A stretch of 64,000 nt of DNA from Ferdinandcohnia sp047238305 (GTDB lineage: Bacteria > Bacillota > Bacilli > Bacillales > Bacillaceae_L): contig NZ_JBDFMO010000001.1 of NCBI RefSeq assembly GCF_047238305.1, forward strand, positions 434,001-498,000. Reading direction: 5' to 3'. The position numbers were made by a program, and so were the translations under genes. Below the pieces are notes generated by a model. The model was not told the origin of the DNA. It did no database searches and was given only the letters and a program-made list of their open reading frames with translations. Positions 26,605 through 36,055 of the stretch are shown here, one piece after another. Position 1 is the stretch's first letter. The number at the start of each line of letters is the position of its first letter.

Positions 26605-27504
26605 ATGGAACCGATTATTGAACTAAACCAGGTTAGTAAGTTGTTTAAAAACAAAACAGCCGTCGATAAAATCTCTCTTTCCATTCAAATGGGTGAGGTT
26701 GTTGCCATTCTAGGACCAAATGGTGCAGGAAAGACGACCACAATGATGATGTTGTTAGGATTATTAGAGCCATCCGAGGGTCATGTTAAGGTATTCGGAA
26801 AATCACCAAAGGAAAAAGCCACCCGTGAAAGAATCGGCGCTTTGCTACAAGAGGTTAGTGTGATCGACGCTTTAAAGGTCTCGGAGATTATACAACTATT
26901 CAGAAGCTATTATCCAAAAGCCTTACCCTATGAGGAATTAGTGGAGTTTACTGGCTTTACGAAGGATGAATTGCAAAAACGCGCCAATAAACTTTCTGGT
27001 GGTCAAAAACGCCGTCTTGGCTTTGCACTCGCTATGGCAGGTAATCCCGATGTCCTTTTCTTTGATGAACCGACAGTCGGCATGGATGTGACCTCAAGAA
27101 AACTGTTTTGGAATACCATAAACGAATTGAAAAATCGTGGAAAAACCATCATTTTCACTACCCATTATTTACAAGAAGCCGACGACATCGCTGAAAGAGT
27201 TGTTCTGTTTCATGAAGGAAAAATTGTTGCTGACGGAACCCCTGATAAAATAAAGACTAGGCTGTTAAAACAATCTGTTTCATTTAGTCCCCTTTCCGCA
27301 ATAAGCTATGAAAAAATGAAAACCATTGCCCATGTAACGGATGTATATGAAAAGAACGGTCGGATCTTTTTATTAACTGACAATACAGATGCTGTTTTGG
27401 CCTCTATATTTAGTCAAAAGCTCCCCGTCCAAAATATCGAAATCGACCGCGGTCGCCTTGAAGATGCATTTGAACAATTGGTTGAAAAAAGGGAGGCTAT
27501 CTAA
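26605..27504 (+). CDS. yvfR: ABC transporter ATP-binding protein (YvfR-like)
   Basis: 299 residues. Walker A GPNGAGKTT (about residues 36-44), signature LSGGQKRR, Walker B VLFFDEPT, H-loop TTHYLQEADD. Belongs to the DrrA/LinL-type exporters. RBS GGTGGAGGTG. First gene of a four-gene operon with permease, sensor kinase and response regulator in the order of B. subtilis yvfRSTU, with matching lengths. Linear lipopeptide or polyene export and resistance is the known theme of related Lnr systems; the substrate here is unknown. Confidence 0.88.
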   Translation: MEPIIELNQVSKLFKNKTAVDKISLSIQMGEVVAILGPNGAGKTTTMMMLLGLLEPSEGHVKVFGKSPKEKATRERIGALLQEVSVIDALKVSEIIQLFRSYYPKALPYEELVEFTGFTKDELQKRANKLSGGQKRRLGFALAMAGNPDVLFFDEPTVGMDVTSRKLFWNTINELKNRGKTIIFTTHYLQEADDIAERVVLFHEGKIVADGTPDKIKTRLLKQSVSFSPLSAISYEKMKTIAHVTDVYEKNGRIFLLTDNTDAVLASIFSQKLPVQNIEIDRGRLEDAFEQLVEKREAI

Positions 27505-27506
27505 AA

Positions 27507-28253
27507 ATGAACGGTTTTTTCATGCAATGTAAAGTTGAGATTTTGAGGATTTTCAGAAATCCTTATTATGTATTTTGGTCATTGTTCATGCCGATTGCTT
27601 TTTATTTTGTTTTCACGAGAGTCTTTAATTCAGGAATGGATGATCAGCAGTTATGGAAGGCTCATTATTTAATGTCAATGACGACGTTTAGTGTGATGGG
27701 CTCTGCCATTATGACACTCGGGATCCGGCTTGTTGAGGAAAGAAAACAAGGCTGGTCCATGTTTATGAGAATTACCCCTTTGTCTGACCAAGCATATTTC
27801 GCAGCAAAAATGGTGGGGCAAACCGCGATTCATATTTTTTCAATCATCATTATTTTTACTGCTGGGGCACTCATTAACGGCGTTTCTCTCTCTGCATTAG
27901 ATTGGATCATGGCTGGATTATGGATTTTATTCGGTTCACTGCCTTTTCTCGCAATAGGGACACTTGTTGGAACGATGAAAAGAGTAGATACTGCTTCGGG
28001 TGTTTCGAATATGATTTATATGGTGCTCGCCATAAGTGGTGGTATGTGGATGCCGATGGAAATCCTGCCGAACTTCGTACAAAGCATTGGAAAATGGCTC
28101 CCATCTTATCATTTTGGCAGCGGCGCCTGGGAAATTGTTCGCGGTGGTCATCCGCATTGGCTTAATTTCGCACTTTTGATTGGGTATCTTCTCCTATTCG
28201 TGTTACTATCAGGATATACAAGAAGAAAACAGGAAGTGGCGGTGGTCAACTGA
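27507..28253 (+). CDS. yvfS: ABC-2 type permease (YvfS-like)
   Basis: 248 residues, six hydrophobic helices, ABC-2 permease architecture with the segment GGMWMPMEILPNFVQSIGKWLP near the C-terminal third. Starts two bases after the ATPase gene stops and ends immediately before the kinase ATG. Forms the membrane channel of the exporter. Confidence 0.87.
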   Translation: MNGFFMQCKVEILRIFRNPYYVFWSLFMPIAFYFVFTRVFNSGMDDQQLWKAHYLMSMTTFSVMGSAIMTLGIRLVEERKQGWSMFMRITPLSDQAYFAAKMVGQTAIHIFSIIIIFTAGALINGVSLSALDWIMAGLWILFGSLPFLAIGTLVGTMKRVDTASGVSNMIYMVLAISGGMWMPMEILPNFVQSIGKWLPSYHFGSGAWEIVRGGHPHWLNFALLIGYLLLFVLLSGYTRRKQEVAVVN

Positions 28254-29390
28254 ATGCTTCATCATTTAAGGAAGTTTAGGGTCTTTCCTGCAAGGTATGG
28301 GTTCTTCCCCTATATTTTTTTAGTGTATCTAGCCTTACCTGCTTATTATGTATTTTACGAACAAGGTTGGAAGCAGATTGTCGGGATTGGTCTTTTATTA
28401 TTGTTCCTTGTGACGTACCGGCAGCTCTATAACTCATCTTCTATAAAAGCATACACATTCTGGCTGGTCGTACAAATTTTCATTATTGTTATTCTAGCAA
28501 TCTTTTATAATCTATATAATGTTTTTTTAGGATTCTTTTCAGCCCATTTTATAGGTTGGTATCAGAATAAACGGTTTTTTAAATGTGGCTTAGGGTTATT
28601 AGCCGGTGCAATCCTTCTTCCCATCATCGTTCGTTGGGAATCACTAGTTCTAGAAGACCTCTATTATAGTGCGATTTTTATTGTAATTATGTTCCTCTCC
28701 CCTTTCGGCATCCGTTCTATGAATAGCCGTATGGAGCTAGAAAAAAAGTTGGAAGAAGCCAATGAACAAATTGAAGAACTCGTGAAGCGAGAAGAGAGAT
28801 TGAGGATTGCAAGGGATCTTCATGATACATTGGGACATACACTATCGATGATTACGTTAAAAAGTCAACTTGTTCATAAATTGATCAGCAAGGATCTTGA
28901 AAAAGCCAAGCTTGAAACGAAGGAAATTGAACGCACCTCCCGCTCTGCACTTAGACAAGTGAGAGAATTAGTGTCTGACATGAGGGCCATTACAGTCGCA
29001 GAGGAACTCATTGAAACGGAGACTATTTTGCAGGCAGCAGGTATTTCATTTGTATTTAATGGAGATTCAAAGCTCGAGGACGTCCCATTGCTGACACAAA
29101 ACATCCTAAGTTTGTGTCTGAAGGAAGGCATAACAAATGTTGTCAAACATAGCCAAGCCACTAGTTGTACTGTCCAACTTTTAAATTTGCCGGGTAAACT
29201 TGAACTTTCCATCTATGATAACGGAAAAGGTCTTGAAGAAAAAACGGCTGAAGGTAACGGGTTAAAAGGAATCAATGAAAGACTACGTTTACTAGACGGT
29301 TTTTTAAAAATTACATCGCAAAATGGGACGAAGCTCATTATCACGATTCCGCTTATCGCTAAAGAGAAAAAGGCTGGTGTTGGTTCTTGA
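28254..29390 (+). CDS. yvfT: Sensor histidine kinase, NarL/DesK class (YvfT-like)
   Basis: 378 residues: several membrane helices in the first 150 residues with almost no extracellular loops, a short coiled coil (about 160-180), then the HisKA_3 dimerisation box RIARDLHDTLGHTLSM with the phospho-acceptor His, and a HATPase_c domain (GITNVVKHSQAT, DNGKGL). Such intramembrane-sensing kinases detect their ABC exporter's substrate in the membrane. Overlaps the response regulator gene by four bases. Confidence 0.9.
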   Translation: MLHHLRKFRVFPARYGFFPYIFLVYLALPAYYVFYEQGWKQIVGIGLLLLFLVTYRQLYNSSSIKAYTFWLVVQIFIIVILAIFYNLYNVFLGFFSAHFIGWYQNKRFFKCGLGLLAGAILLPIIVRWESLVLEDLYYSAIFIVIMFLSPFGIRSMNSRMELEKKLEEANEQIEELVKREERLRIARDLHDTLGHTLSMITLKSQLVHKLISKDLEKAKLETKEIERTSRSALRQVRELVSDMRAITVAEELIETETILQAAGISFVFNGDSKLEDVPLLTQNILSLCLKEGITNVVKHSQATSCTVQLLNLPGKLELSIYDNGKGLEEKTAEGNGLKGINERLRLLDGFLKITSQNGTKLIITIPLIAKEKKAGVGS

Positions 29391-29989
29391 TTAGAGTAAT
29401 AATCGCCGAGGATCAAGGAATGCTCAGAGGAGCATTAGGCTCTTTATTAGACTTTGAAGATGATATTGAAATAGTTGGCGAGGCTTCAAATGGCAAAGAG
29501 GCATTAGAGTTAATTCTCTCCCTCAAGCCTGATATTTGTCTCATGGATATCGAAATGCCGTATATGAGCGGTCTTGAAGTGGCTGAAGAAGCAAAAAAGA
29601 GTTTAGCAACTTGTAAAGTCATCATCTTAACGACATTTGCTCGTCCGGGTTATTTTGAAAAAGCCGTTAAAATCGGCGTACATGGTTATATGTTAAAGGA
29701 TGGCTCGGTTGATGAACTTGCAGAGTCTATTCGGAGTGTGATGAAGGGCAAACGTGAATTTGCTCCTGAATTAATATTCGGTAGTATGAAAGAAGACAAT
29801 CCTCTTACTGAACGTGAGCAGGACGTACTGCGATTGGCTTCAGAAGGGAAAACTTCAAAGGAAATTTCAGCACAACTCTTTTTATCTCCCGGTACTGTCC
29901 GTAATTATATATCAGAGATCATTAATAAGCTGGGCGTAAAAAACCGCACCGAAGCTGTAACCGTCGCGAAAGAAAAAAGATGGATTTAA
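29387..29989 (+). CDS. yvfU: LuxR/NarL-family response regulator (YvfU-like)
   Basis: 200 residues. Receiver domain with phospho-acceptor Asp in DICLMDIEMPYMSG, conserved Thr/Lys, and a C-terminal LuxR HTH (LTEREQDVLRLASEGKTSKE). TTG start overlapping the kinase stop. Likely activates its own operon through the dyad at 26531-26548. Confidence 0.92.
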   Translation: MIRVIIAEDQGMLRGALGSLLDFEDDIEIVGEASNGKEALELILSLKPDICLMDIEMPYMSGLEVAEEAKKSLATCKVIILTTFARPGYFEKAVKIGVHGYMLKDGSVDELAESIRSVMKGKREFAPELIFGSMKEDNPLTEREQDVLRLASEGKTSKEISAQLFLSPGTVRNYISEIINKLGVKNRTEAVTVAKEKRWI

Positions 29990-30011
29990 GTTATTTAGTG
30001 GAGGAGCATCA

Positions 30012-30191
30012 ATGAAATCAATTCAGTCTAAATGGCTATTCGTATTACTAATCATTTTATTTATCACTTTGGTAGGTCAAATCGTTATACACTGGGAAGC
30101 AAATATGAAGCTCGTGTTGTTTAATGGGGTTTGTGCATTCATACTCGGTGTTATGATAATTATGATTCGCAAAAGATTTCACAACCGTTAG
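30012..30191 (+). CDS. Small two-helix membrane protein (59 aa)
   Basis: Starts MKSIQSKWLFVLLIILFITL after GTGGAGGAGCATCA, an excellent ribosome site. Two hydrophobic helices (about 7-24 and 36-52) and a basic C-terminus (IRKRFHNR). It begins 22 bases after the response regulator stop and is probably the fifth gene of that operon, perhaps a membrane partner of the exporter or kinase. No family recognised. Confidence 0.7.
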   Translation: MKSIQSKWLFVLLIILFITLVGQIVIHWEANMKLVLFNGVCAFILGVMIIMIRKRFHNR

Positions 30192-30218
30192 TAGGACAAC
30201 TGGAAAAATCCCGTCTAT

Positions 30219-30701
30219 TTACGTTTTTCGTGAAAATATCCGGAACCAAACCAATTGAAGGATCCCGGCAACTAATACACCGACAAATGAGTCTCTCAAC
30301 CTGTCAGTGGCGTAGCTCTTTGATTGATGTTCAAAAACAAAAACAAATAAGATCGTAAGTGATACCTGATGGAGAACTTTTTTGTCCAATTTTAAATACA
30401 TGGAGATGTAACACCCTAATAGGATTAACATTCCCAAGACCCAACCCTCAACAGGTAAGTGTTTTGCTATTAATACCGTAACAAAAATTCCGATTATCGT
30501 TCCAATCATACGTTTTATCGAAAGGCTAATCGTTTTATCCATTGTAGATTGGATAGTTAGGATGACAGTAAGTGGAGCTAAATAAGGATGATGGGAACCT
30601 AAGAGTTCGGCTAATTCCCAAGATATAATCGAGCCTATAGATAATTTCCAAGTTAGGATCGATAAATTTTTATTTAAAAATTGTTTTTTCTGTAATTCCA
30701 T
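30219..30701 (-). CDS. Aromatic-acid-exporter/FUSC-type membrane protein, short form
   Basis: 160 residues, about four to five hydrophobic helices. Segments APLTVILTIQSTMDKTISLS and RMIGTIIGIFVTVLI match the N-terminal membrane half of the ArAE/FUSC family. Family proteins such as YqjA are about twice as long, with a soluble C-terminal domain, so this is either a natural short member or a truncated gene. Convergent with the preceding small gene. Confidence 0.65.
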   Translation of the reverse strand: MELQKKQFLNKNLSILTWKLSIGSIISWELAELLGSHHPYLAPLTVILTIQSTMDKTISLSIKRMIGTIIGIFVTVLIAKHLPVEGWVLGMLILLGCYISMYLKLDKKVLHQVSLTILFVFVFEHQSKSYATDRLRDSFVGVLVAGILQLVWFRIFSRKT

Positions 30702-30863
30702 CTTAGGAAACCTCGATTATGTTTACTTTTTTCGTGCAAGGCTTTGTTAGTGGGAATAGAACATTGAACTTACCGATTTGGAGTTTCTTTCATAATAAAG
30801 CTTAACCTGAGCTTTATGTTTATATGCATAGGGTTTACGTCGCCCCTCTATACAAAAGCACAT

Positions 30864-30892
30864 AAAAAAGCATGGACATTCCATGCTTTTTC
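30864..30892. terminator. Bidirectional terminator
   Basis: AAAAAAGCATGGA - CAT - TCCATGCTTTTT, near-perfect stem with T runs on both strands; ends the minus-strand yueI-like transcript. Confidence 0.85.
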
Positions 30893-30965
30893 TTGTACCG
30901 TTAAAACTCTTAATATATATGATAGTTGACCTATCATTTGCTTGTGACTTATAGTACTGAGCCCG

Positions 30966-31418
30966 TTACTTACTTTTTAAAGCTTTTTTAAAAAGTGAAA
31001 ATAGTCCTTTTTTCTCGGTGTTTTTCGGTGGTGTCAAATCTGGTTTAACTTTATAACCAATATAGATGTCTTCTTTGTCAATCGCATGATCGAACGCGAG
31101 GACAAGCCCAAGATCTGAATTATAGTCTTTGTTTGTTACAATGGTGTACTCGATGTTATTTGCCCCCGCCAGTTTCACATACTTGGACAAAAAGCGATAA
31201 CTTATATGGCCATTCAAGTACATATGTACTTTGTTGTTCTTTTTACAAGCCTCTTCAATCTCCTTGTATACTTTATTTTCTCTAACCTGAGACTGTGTTA
31301 GTGCAAATTCGACTCGTTCTCGAATGGTTCCAAGAAACTTTTTACGTTCCTCTGGCTTTATTTCCTTCGCTCCGTGTATGCCCTGTTGAAGATAATCGTC
31401 CATATTCGGCTTCGTCAT
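30966..31418 (-). CDS. yueI: YueI-family protein (DUF1694)
   Basis: 150 residues. The start MTKPNMDDYLQQGIHGAKEI and the core LNGHISYRFLSKYVKLA plus TIVTNKDYNSDLGLVLAF are typical of B. subtilis YueI, a conserved firmicute protein of unknown function. A Lys-rich tail ends it. Soluble, monocistronic. Confidence 0.85.
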   Translation of the reverse strand: MTKPNMDDYLQQGIHGAKEIKPEERKKFLGTIRERVEFALTQSQVRENKVYKEIEEACKKNNKVHMYLNGHISYRFLSKYVKLAGANNIEYTIVTNKDYNSDLGLVLAFDHAIDKEDIYIGYKVKPDLTPPKNTEKKGLFSLFKKALKSK

Positions 31419-31593
31419 ACCCGGTCCTCCCCTTCATCGTTCATCTTAGTTATTCCCCATTATACCAATACCTCGCTCCTTTTATGAGTATTCCTGCCTG
31501 CATGTCTGTGTTCAACATAAAAATCAGGAAAGAATTAGTTCAAGGGAATTCTAGAACGGATTCGTTGAAAGGGATATCTCTTGAGGTGACACC

Positions 31594-31624
31594 AAAAAAA
31601 TGGAGCATTTACCGGATGCTCCAT
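31594..31624 (-). terminator. Terminator of the alpha/beta hydrolase gene
   Basis: Perfect stem ATGGAGCAT / ATGCTCCAT, loop of seven, followed on the minus strand by TTTTTTTGG. Confidence 0.88.
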
Positions 31625-31633
31625 TCCTTAAAA

Positions 31634-32674
31634 CTACTTCATTTCCAAATGCTGCAGCTCTTCTATTAAATTTTGTTCATTTAACCTTGTATCATCTGGA
31701 TGAAAAGCATGGGCTGACTTTTCTAACCATACAATACGTTTTCCTTTTGGTGCATCAAGCCGATTTACAAACTCCTCTACTAAACTTCCATTCACATGAA
31801 AATCTTGTCTGCCGTGAATAAATGTAACAGGTATAGGAAGTTCAGAAACTGTTTCCATAAAATTATTCGTAGCTAGCTCCTCTATGAAACTTTGCGAGTA
31901 AACAAGCTTAAATCCTTTATAGTATGTATGATACACATCCTTAAGCGAATACTCATCAGATCTCACCATATCCATTGTAAGTGTAAATAGCCCAGGTGCA
32001 TTTTCAGTTTGATAAACCAAAGTATTAAAAATACGCTGCCACTTTCGAATAAGACTCCATTGGTCAAAACTTTCTAAGTAAGGGGGCTCACCTACATTTT
32101 CTAATTCAACAATTGCTTTCTTATTTCCACGTCTTTTCGCTTCTTCCTTTAGCCATTTCAAAGCGAGTCGATCATTTTCCGTCCAACTAATAATCTGGGA
32201 AAATCCAATATACGAATAAAACTTTTCAGGATACATAGATACTAAATTTAAACCAATCGTAGTACCCCAGGAATGTGCGGCTAGGAAAATCTTTTCTTGC
32301 TTAAATCGGTCCCGTAAATAGTCTGTTAGTTCATTGGCATCCGAAATAAATTGTTCTATTGTCATAGATTCTTGTGGAATTTCCTTGTGATAAGATTTTC
32401 CTGTCCCCCTCTGATCCCAAAATATAACAACAAAGTGTTTAACGAGTTCCTGCGTATTTGTCACAATCGTATAGTCCCGACCCTTGGAAGAAACTCCTGG
32501 CAGTGGCAACGAAGGACCGCCATGAATAAGCAGGAGAACTGGTTTTGACACATCAACTGCTTGAATTAAAATGGTTTGCTTAATGCCTCCAACAGTAATT
32601 TCCTCAACGGATTGTATCCCGCTAGAAGGAATCACAAAATCAGGTTTCTTCGAAAATATCCCCACACCATCCAA
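31634..32674 (-). CDS. Alpha/beta hydrolase, proline-iminopeptidase-like
   Basis: 346 residues. Oxyanion-hole segment LLLIHGGPSLP, FWDQRGTGKS, nucleophile elbow AAHSWGTT (Ser in GHSWG-type motif), late Asp in HGRQDFHV and His in EKSAHAFHPDD give a full catalytic triad. Motif set matches S33 peptidases or related esterases; substrate unknown. No signal peptide, so cytoplasmic. GAGAGGTTGG precedes the ATG with short spacing; a GTG two codons on is an alternative start. Confidence 0.85.
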   Translation of the reverse strand: MDGVGIFSKKPDFVIPSSGIQSVEEITVGGIKQTILIQAVDVSKPVLLLIHGGPSLPLPGVSSKGRDYTIVTNTQELVKHFVVIFWDQRGTGKSYHKEIPQESMTIEQFISDANELTDYLRDRFKQEKIFLAAHSWGTTIGLNLVSMYPEKFYSYIGFSQIISWTENDRLALKWLKEEAKRRGNKKAIVELENVGEPPYLESFDQWSLIRKWQRIFNTLVYQTENAPGLFTLTMDMVRSDEYSLKDVYHTYYKGFKLVYSQSFIEELATNNFMETVSELPIPVTFIHGRQDFHVNGSLVEEFVNRLDAPKGKRIVWLEKSAHAFHPDDTRLNEQNLIEELQHLEMK

Positions 32675-32812
32675 CCTCTCATCCTATAGAATATAGATAA
32701 TATCTATTCTACAAATACTGGAAAATCCCTTTTTTGCATGTTACTGTTTATGGGTCAGAGGGACAGGTTCACTGTCCCATCAGCAAAAACAAATGAGAGG
32801 CGGATACTGTAC

Positions 32813-34243
32813 CTATCTAGCGACATGCACCTTTAACTGCTTTCCTTTTATTGCGGTATCCTTCATTGCCGCTAGAACAAGGGATCCTTTCCCGTTTAGG
32901 ATGTCTACATATGTTGCGTTTTCCTGGATGGTAATGATCCCAATATCTTCAGCGGTTACCCCAGGGATTTTTGCAATCGTCCCTACAAAATCCACCGCTC
33001 GTAGCTTCTTTTTCTTTCCACCATTAAAATAGAGCTTTACAATACCTTTATTGACTTGCTCTGCTTTATCATGCTTAGGTCGTGGCTTAGTGTTCATCTT
33101 CTCCTCAAAAGCTGACTTTGCACGAGTGACCTCGGTATGACTTGGAGATTCGATCCTCCTAATTTCTTCGCCAATGTATTCTTCGATTTCCTTAACTAAA
33201 TTCTCTTCTCTAGATGTTGCAAAGGTAATGGCTTTCCCAGTTTTACCCGCACGACCTGTCCTTCCGATTCGGTGAACATAACGTTCTTTGTCTTGTGGAA
33301 CATCAAAACTGATGACAAGGGAAATGTTCTCAACATCTATTCCCCGTGCGGCAATATCAGTAGCCACTAAGTAGCGAAACATTCCTTTTTTAAAATCATC
33401 CATAACGGCGAAACGATCTTCTTGGACCATGCTTCCATGGAGTTTGTCACAGGAATAATGGGCTTTTTTCAGCTTTCGATACAACTCGTCCACGCCCTGC
33501 TGCGTCCTGCAAAAGATAATACAACTATCCGGATTTTCAACAATCGTAACAGCCTTTAATAAGGGAAGCTTGTCTTCTTCCTCTGTTTTCATTAAAAAAT
33601 GATCAACAGTTGCTTGAGCAGTCTCTTCTACATTGATATACGTTGGTGTTTTCATATATCGGGCCGAAAGATTTTCGATATCTTCCGGTAAAGTTGCTGA
33701 AAATAACATCGTAACTCGATCTTCTGGTAGTTTTTTGATAATAGCCTCTACCTGTTCAATAAAACCCATATTCAGCATTTCATCCGCTTCATCAATCACG
33801 AGGAATTTTAGATGGTCCACAAACAGAGTTCCCTTTTGAAGGTGGTCTAGCACCCTACCTGGTGTCCCTACCACAACATGCGTCTTTTGCTTCAGCTCTA
33901 GCTTTTGTCGTTCATAGGATTGTTTTCCGAATATAGCGGTAGCCTTTATTCGCTTAAACCGACCAATGTTGATAACATCTTCCTTCACCTGTGCAGCAAG
34001 CTCTCTAGTCGGAGTTAAGATTAAAGCTTGCGGCTTGTTTTCTTCCCATTGTACTAATTCACAAATCGGAATCGCAAACGCTGCTGTCTTACCGCTACCC
34101 GTTTTTGACTTCCCAACAATGTCCTTTTTTTGCAAAGCAACTGGAATGACCTTCTCTTGAATAGTAGTAGGTGTTTTATACTGTAAACCCGAAAGTGCTT
34201 TTTCAATCTCATCACTTAAATTAAAATTAGCAAAACTCTTCAT
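32813..34243 (-). CDS. dbpA: DEAD-box RNA helicase, DbpA/YxiN type
   Basis: 476 residues from the ATG that follows GAGGTCGTTCTA; the longer open frame upstream lacks a ribosome site. Helicase motifs in order: Q motif (TPTTIQEKVIP), GKSKTGSGKT (I), PTRELA (Ia), VIDEADEML (II), SATLPED (III), RGIDVENI and HRIGRTGRAGKTG (V, VI). The C-terminal RNA-binding domain (LYFNGGKKKKLRAVDFVGTI...) is the DbpA/YxiN type that targets hairpin 92 of 23S rRNA. Role: 50S ribosome assembly. A TATAAT-like -10 lies about 25 bp upstream. Confidence 0.93.
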   Translation of the reverse strand: MKSFANFNLSDEIEKALSGLQYKTPTTIQEKVIPVALQKKDIVGKSKTGSGKTAAFAIPICELVQWEENKPQALILTPTRELAAQVKEDVINIGRFKRIKATAIFGKQSYERQKLELKQKTHVVVGTPGRVLDHLQKGTLFVDHLKFLVIDEADEMLNMGFIEQVEAIIKKLPEDRVTMLFSATLPEDIENLSARYMKTPTYINVEETAQATVDHFLMKTEEEDKLPLLKAVTIVENPDSCIIFCRTQQGVDELYRKLKKAHYSCDKLHGSMVQEDRFAVMDDFKKGMFRYLVATDIAARGIDVENISLVISFDVPQDKERYVHRIGRTGRAGKTGKAITFATSREENLVKEIEEYIGEEIRRIESPSHTEVTRAKSAFEEKMNTKPRPKHDKAEQVNKGIVKLYFNGGKKKKLRAVDFVGTIAKIPGVTAEDIGIITIQENATYVDILNGKGSLVLAAMKDTAIKGKQLKVHVAR

Positions 34244-34337
34244 TAGAACGACCTCGTTTTTTCTTTTATTATACCCTTTTGTCTCATCATGCTTGTCTAT
34301 CCAAACTTTGTCGAATTTTTGGTACATATTCTCTTTG

Positions 34338-34375
34338 ACATCTACTTGAAGATGTAATAACTTAGTATAGTTATT
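34338..34375. promoter_or_regulatory. Two abutting inverted repeats before the MFS exporter gene
   Basis: ACATCT-ACTTGA-AGATGT (34338-34355) is followed without a gap by AATAACT-TAGTAT-AGTTATT (34356-34375). A TTGACA (34335-34340) overlaps the first. They sit 55-90 bp upstream of the drug-efflux gene, between it and the divergent helicase. No regulator gene is adjacent. Confidence 0.5.
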
Positions 34376-34429
34376 GAAAAATAGATTAGAAATGTAATGA
34401 CTTTATCATAAATAAAAAGAGGTGGATCG

Positions 34430-35623
34430 ATGACGGCGGATCAACGAAAAAAAATGATCATTTTAATGATCAATATGTTTATCGCAATCGGGAGTTTTGG
34501 AATTATTATTCCCATTTTACCTGCTTATCTTGAATCGATTAATGAGGGAGGAAAAGCAGCTGGCCTTATGATTGCCATTTTTGCAGGAGCACAATTTATT
34601 TTTTCACCAATCGCTGGAAAGTGGACGGACCAATATGGCCGTAGAAAAATGATAATCTACGGACTAACAGGTTTAACACTTTCCATGTTTATTTTTTATT
34701 TTGTGGATTCGATATGGCTCTTGTATGCATCTCGAATTGTTGGTGGAATCGGTGCAGCCCTTCTCATTCCAGCTATATTTGCCTATGTAGCTGATATTAC
34801 AACAATGGAACAACGTGCAAAAGGGAATAGTTATATATCAGCTGCTATGTCACTTGGAATTGTTGTGGGACCTGGAATTGGTGGATTCTTAGCAGACTAT
34901 GGGATAAAATTTCCGTTTTTAATCTCCGCATTGGTTTCGCTAGTGTCGGTTATTTTCTCTTTTGCAGTCCTAAAGGAAAGCCAACAAAAGGTAGAAGGTT
35001 TCATGCCAGTTGATGATGAAACCATGGCAAAAAAGCTTGTACGCTCCGTACGGATGCCATTTTTCATTCCATTGATTATCACACTTGTCATGAGCTTCGG
35101 TTTGATGGCATTTGAATCAGTTATTGGTCTGTTTGTTGATAACCAATACAACGCAACCCCACAGGACATCGCATTAATGGTTACATCCACAGGGCTTGTT
35201 AGTGTAATTGTTCAATTATTTGTAGTGGATCGTATGGTCACTCGCTTTGGAGAAGGAAAAATCTTAAACATTTTTATTACTGTAGCTGCTTTCGGCTTCC
35301 TTCTTTCATTATTTGCGAACAGTTTTGAACTCTTTTTTGGCATTTCGTTGCTCATCTTCCTTGCGACTTCTATCCTACGTCCAGTGTTAAATACCTTGAT
35401 TTCTAAGCTTGCAGGTAACGAACAAGGATTTGCGATGGGAATGAACAATGCATACATGAGCATTGGAAATATATTAGGGCCAACACTTGGTGGATTATTA
35501 TATGACGTCCAGATCATTTATCCATTTGTTCTAGGTCTTTTACTTCTTATGGTCACGTTATTCATTACAATTCTTTGGCAAAAAAACACAAAGTCGAAAA
35601 CACGAATAAAAGCAGTGATTTAA
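34430..35623 (+). CDS. MFS multidrug efflux transporter (Bmr/NorA-like)
   Basis: 397 residues, 12 predicted helices. Antiporter motifs: GKWTDQYGRRKMIIYGL (motif A), SRIVGGIGAALLIPA (motif B), GPGIGGFLADYG (motif C, typical of 12-helix drug exporters). RBS AAAGAGGTGG. Likely exports cationic drugs by proton antiport; substrates not predictable. Followed by a terminator shared with the convergent gene. Confidence 0.88.
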   Translation: MTADQRKKMIILMINMFIAIGSFGIIIPILPAYLESINEGGKAAGLMIAIFAGAQFIFSPIAGKWTDQYGRRKMIIYGLTGLTLSMFIFYFVDSIWLLYASRIVGGIGAALLIPAIFAYVADITTMEQRAKGNSYISAAMSLGIVVGPGIGGFLADYGIKFPFLISALVSLVSVIFSFAVLKESQQKVEGFMPVDDETMAKKLVRSVRMPFFIPLIITLVMSFGLMAFESVIGLFVDNQYNATPQDIALMVTSTGLVSVIVQLFVVDRMVTRFGEGKILNIFITVAAFGFLLSLFANSFELFFGISLLIFLATSILRPVLNTLISKLAGNEQGFAMGMNNAYMSIGNILGPTLGGLLYDVQIIYPFVLGLLLLMVTLFITILWQKNTKSKTRIKAVI

Positions 35624-35632
35624 ATAAAACAA

Positions 35633-35670
35633 GCGCATGGATTCAGGGATTGATTGCCCAAGCCATGCGC
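35633..35670. terminator. Bidirectional terminator
   Basis: GCGCATGG / CCATGCGC stem with an inner GGG/CCC pair, between the MFS gene and the convergent 125-aa gene; moderate T-rich flank on the plus strand (ATATATTTT). Confidence 0.7.
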
Positions 35671-35677
35671 ATATATT

Positions 35678-36055
35678 TTACTTATAAACATTCGTTTTCA
35701 GATTTTCTTTAAATGTGTATATGAGTGAGAGTATGCTATGCTGAAGGTCATCAGGGTCAGATTCAAGGAATAACACGTCATGCTTTCCTGCTTGATCCGG
35801 GTCAAACTCGTCTTCGGAGTTTAGGACTAGCACGACCTTACTTTCTGGGAGATGCCTCGTAATAAAGGAGCCCACTTCATAAATATTGTACAAATAGGAT
35901 TCCGGCAAAAAGACAAGGGACTCCTTGTACATTCGTAGCTTTTCGTAAAGCTTTGCCTCGTGCGCTAACCATTCCACTTGAAACTCACTATCTTCCAAAC
36001 TTGATTCAACTATTTCAATCATTCTTTCGTTTTCTACTAATGAAAAAATCCTCAC
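35678..36055 (-). CDS. Unknown 125-aa protein, possibly receiver-like
   Basis: MRIFSLVENERMIEIVESSL at the start suggests a Rossmann-like alpha/beta fold; later SKVVLVLNSEDEF and DVLFLES look like beta strands. Length fits a degenerate response-regulator receiver, but I do not see the phosphorylation site (acidic pocket, Asp, Lys) clearly. No family assigned. Confidence 0.6.
   Translation of the reverse strand: MRIFSLVENERMIEIVESSLEDSEFQVEWLAHEAKLYEKLRMYKESLVFLPESYLYNIYEVGSFITRHLPESKVVLVLNSEDEFDPDQAGKHDVLFLESDPDDLQHSILSLIYTFKENLKTNVYK

Noticed and set aside
32760..32778. Terminator of the helicase gene
   Set aside because: GGGACAG-GTTCA-CTGTCCC is a perfect palindrome but has no T run on either strand; it looks like a small dispersed palindrome common in Bacillus.
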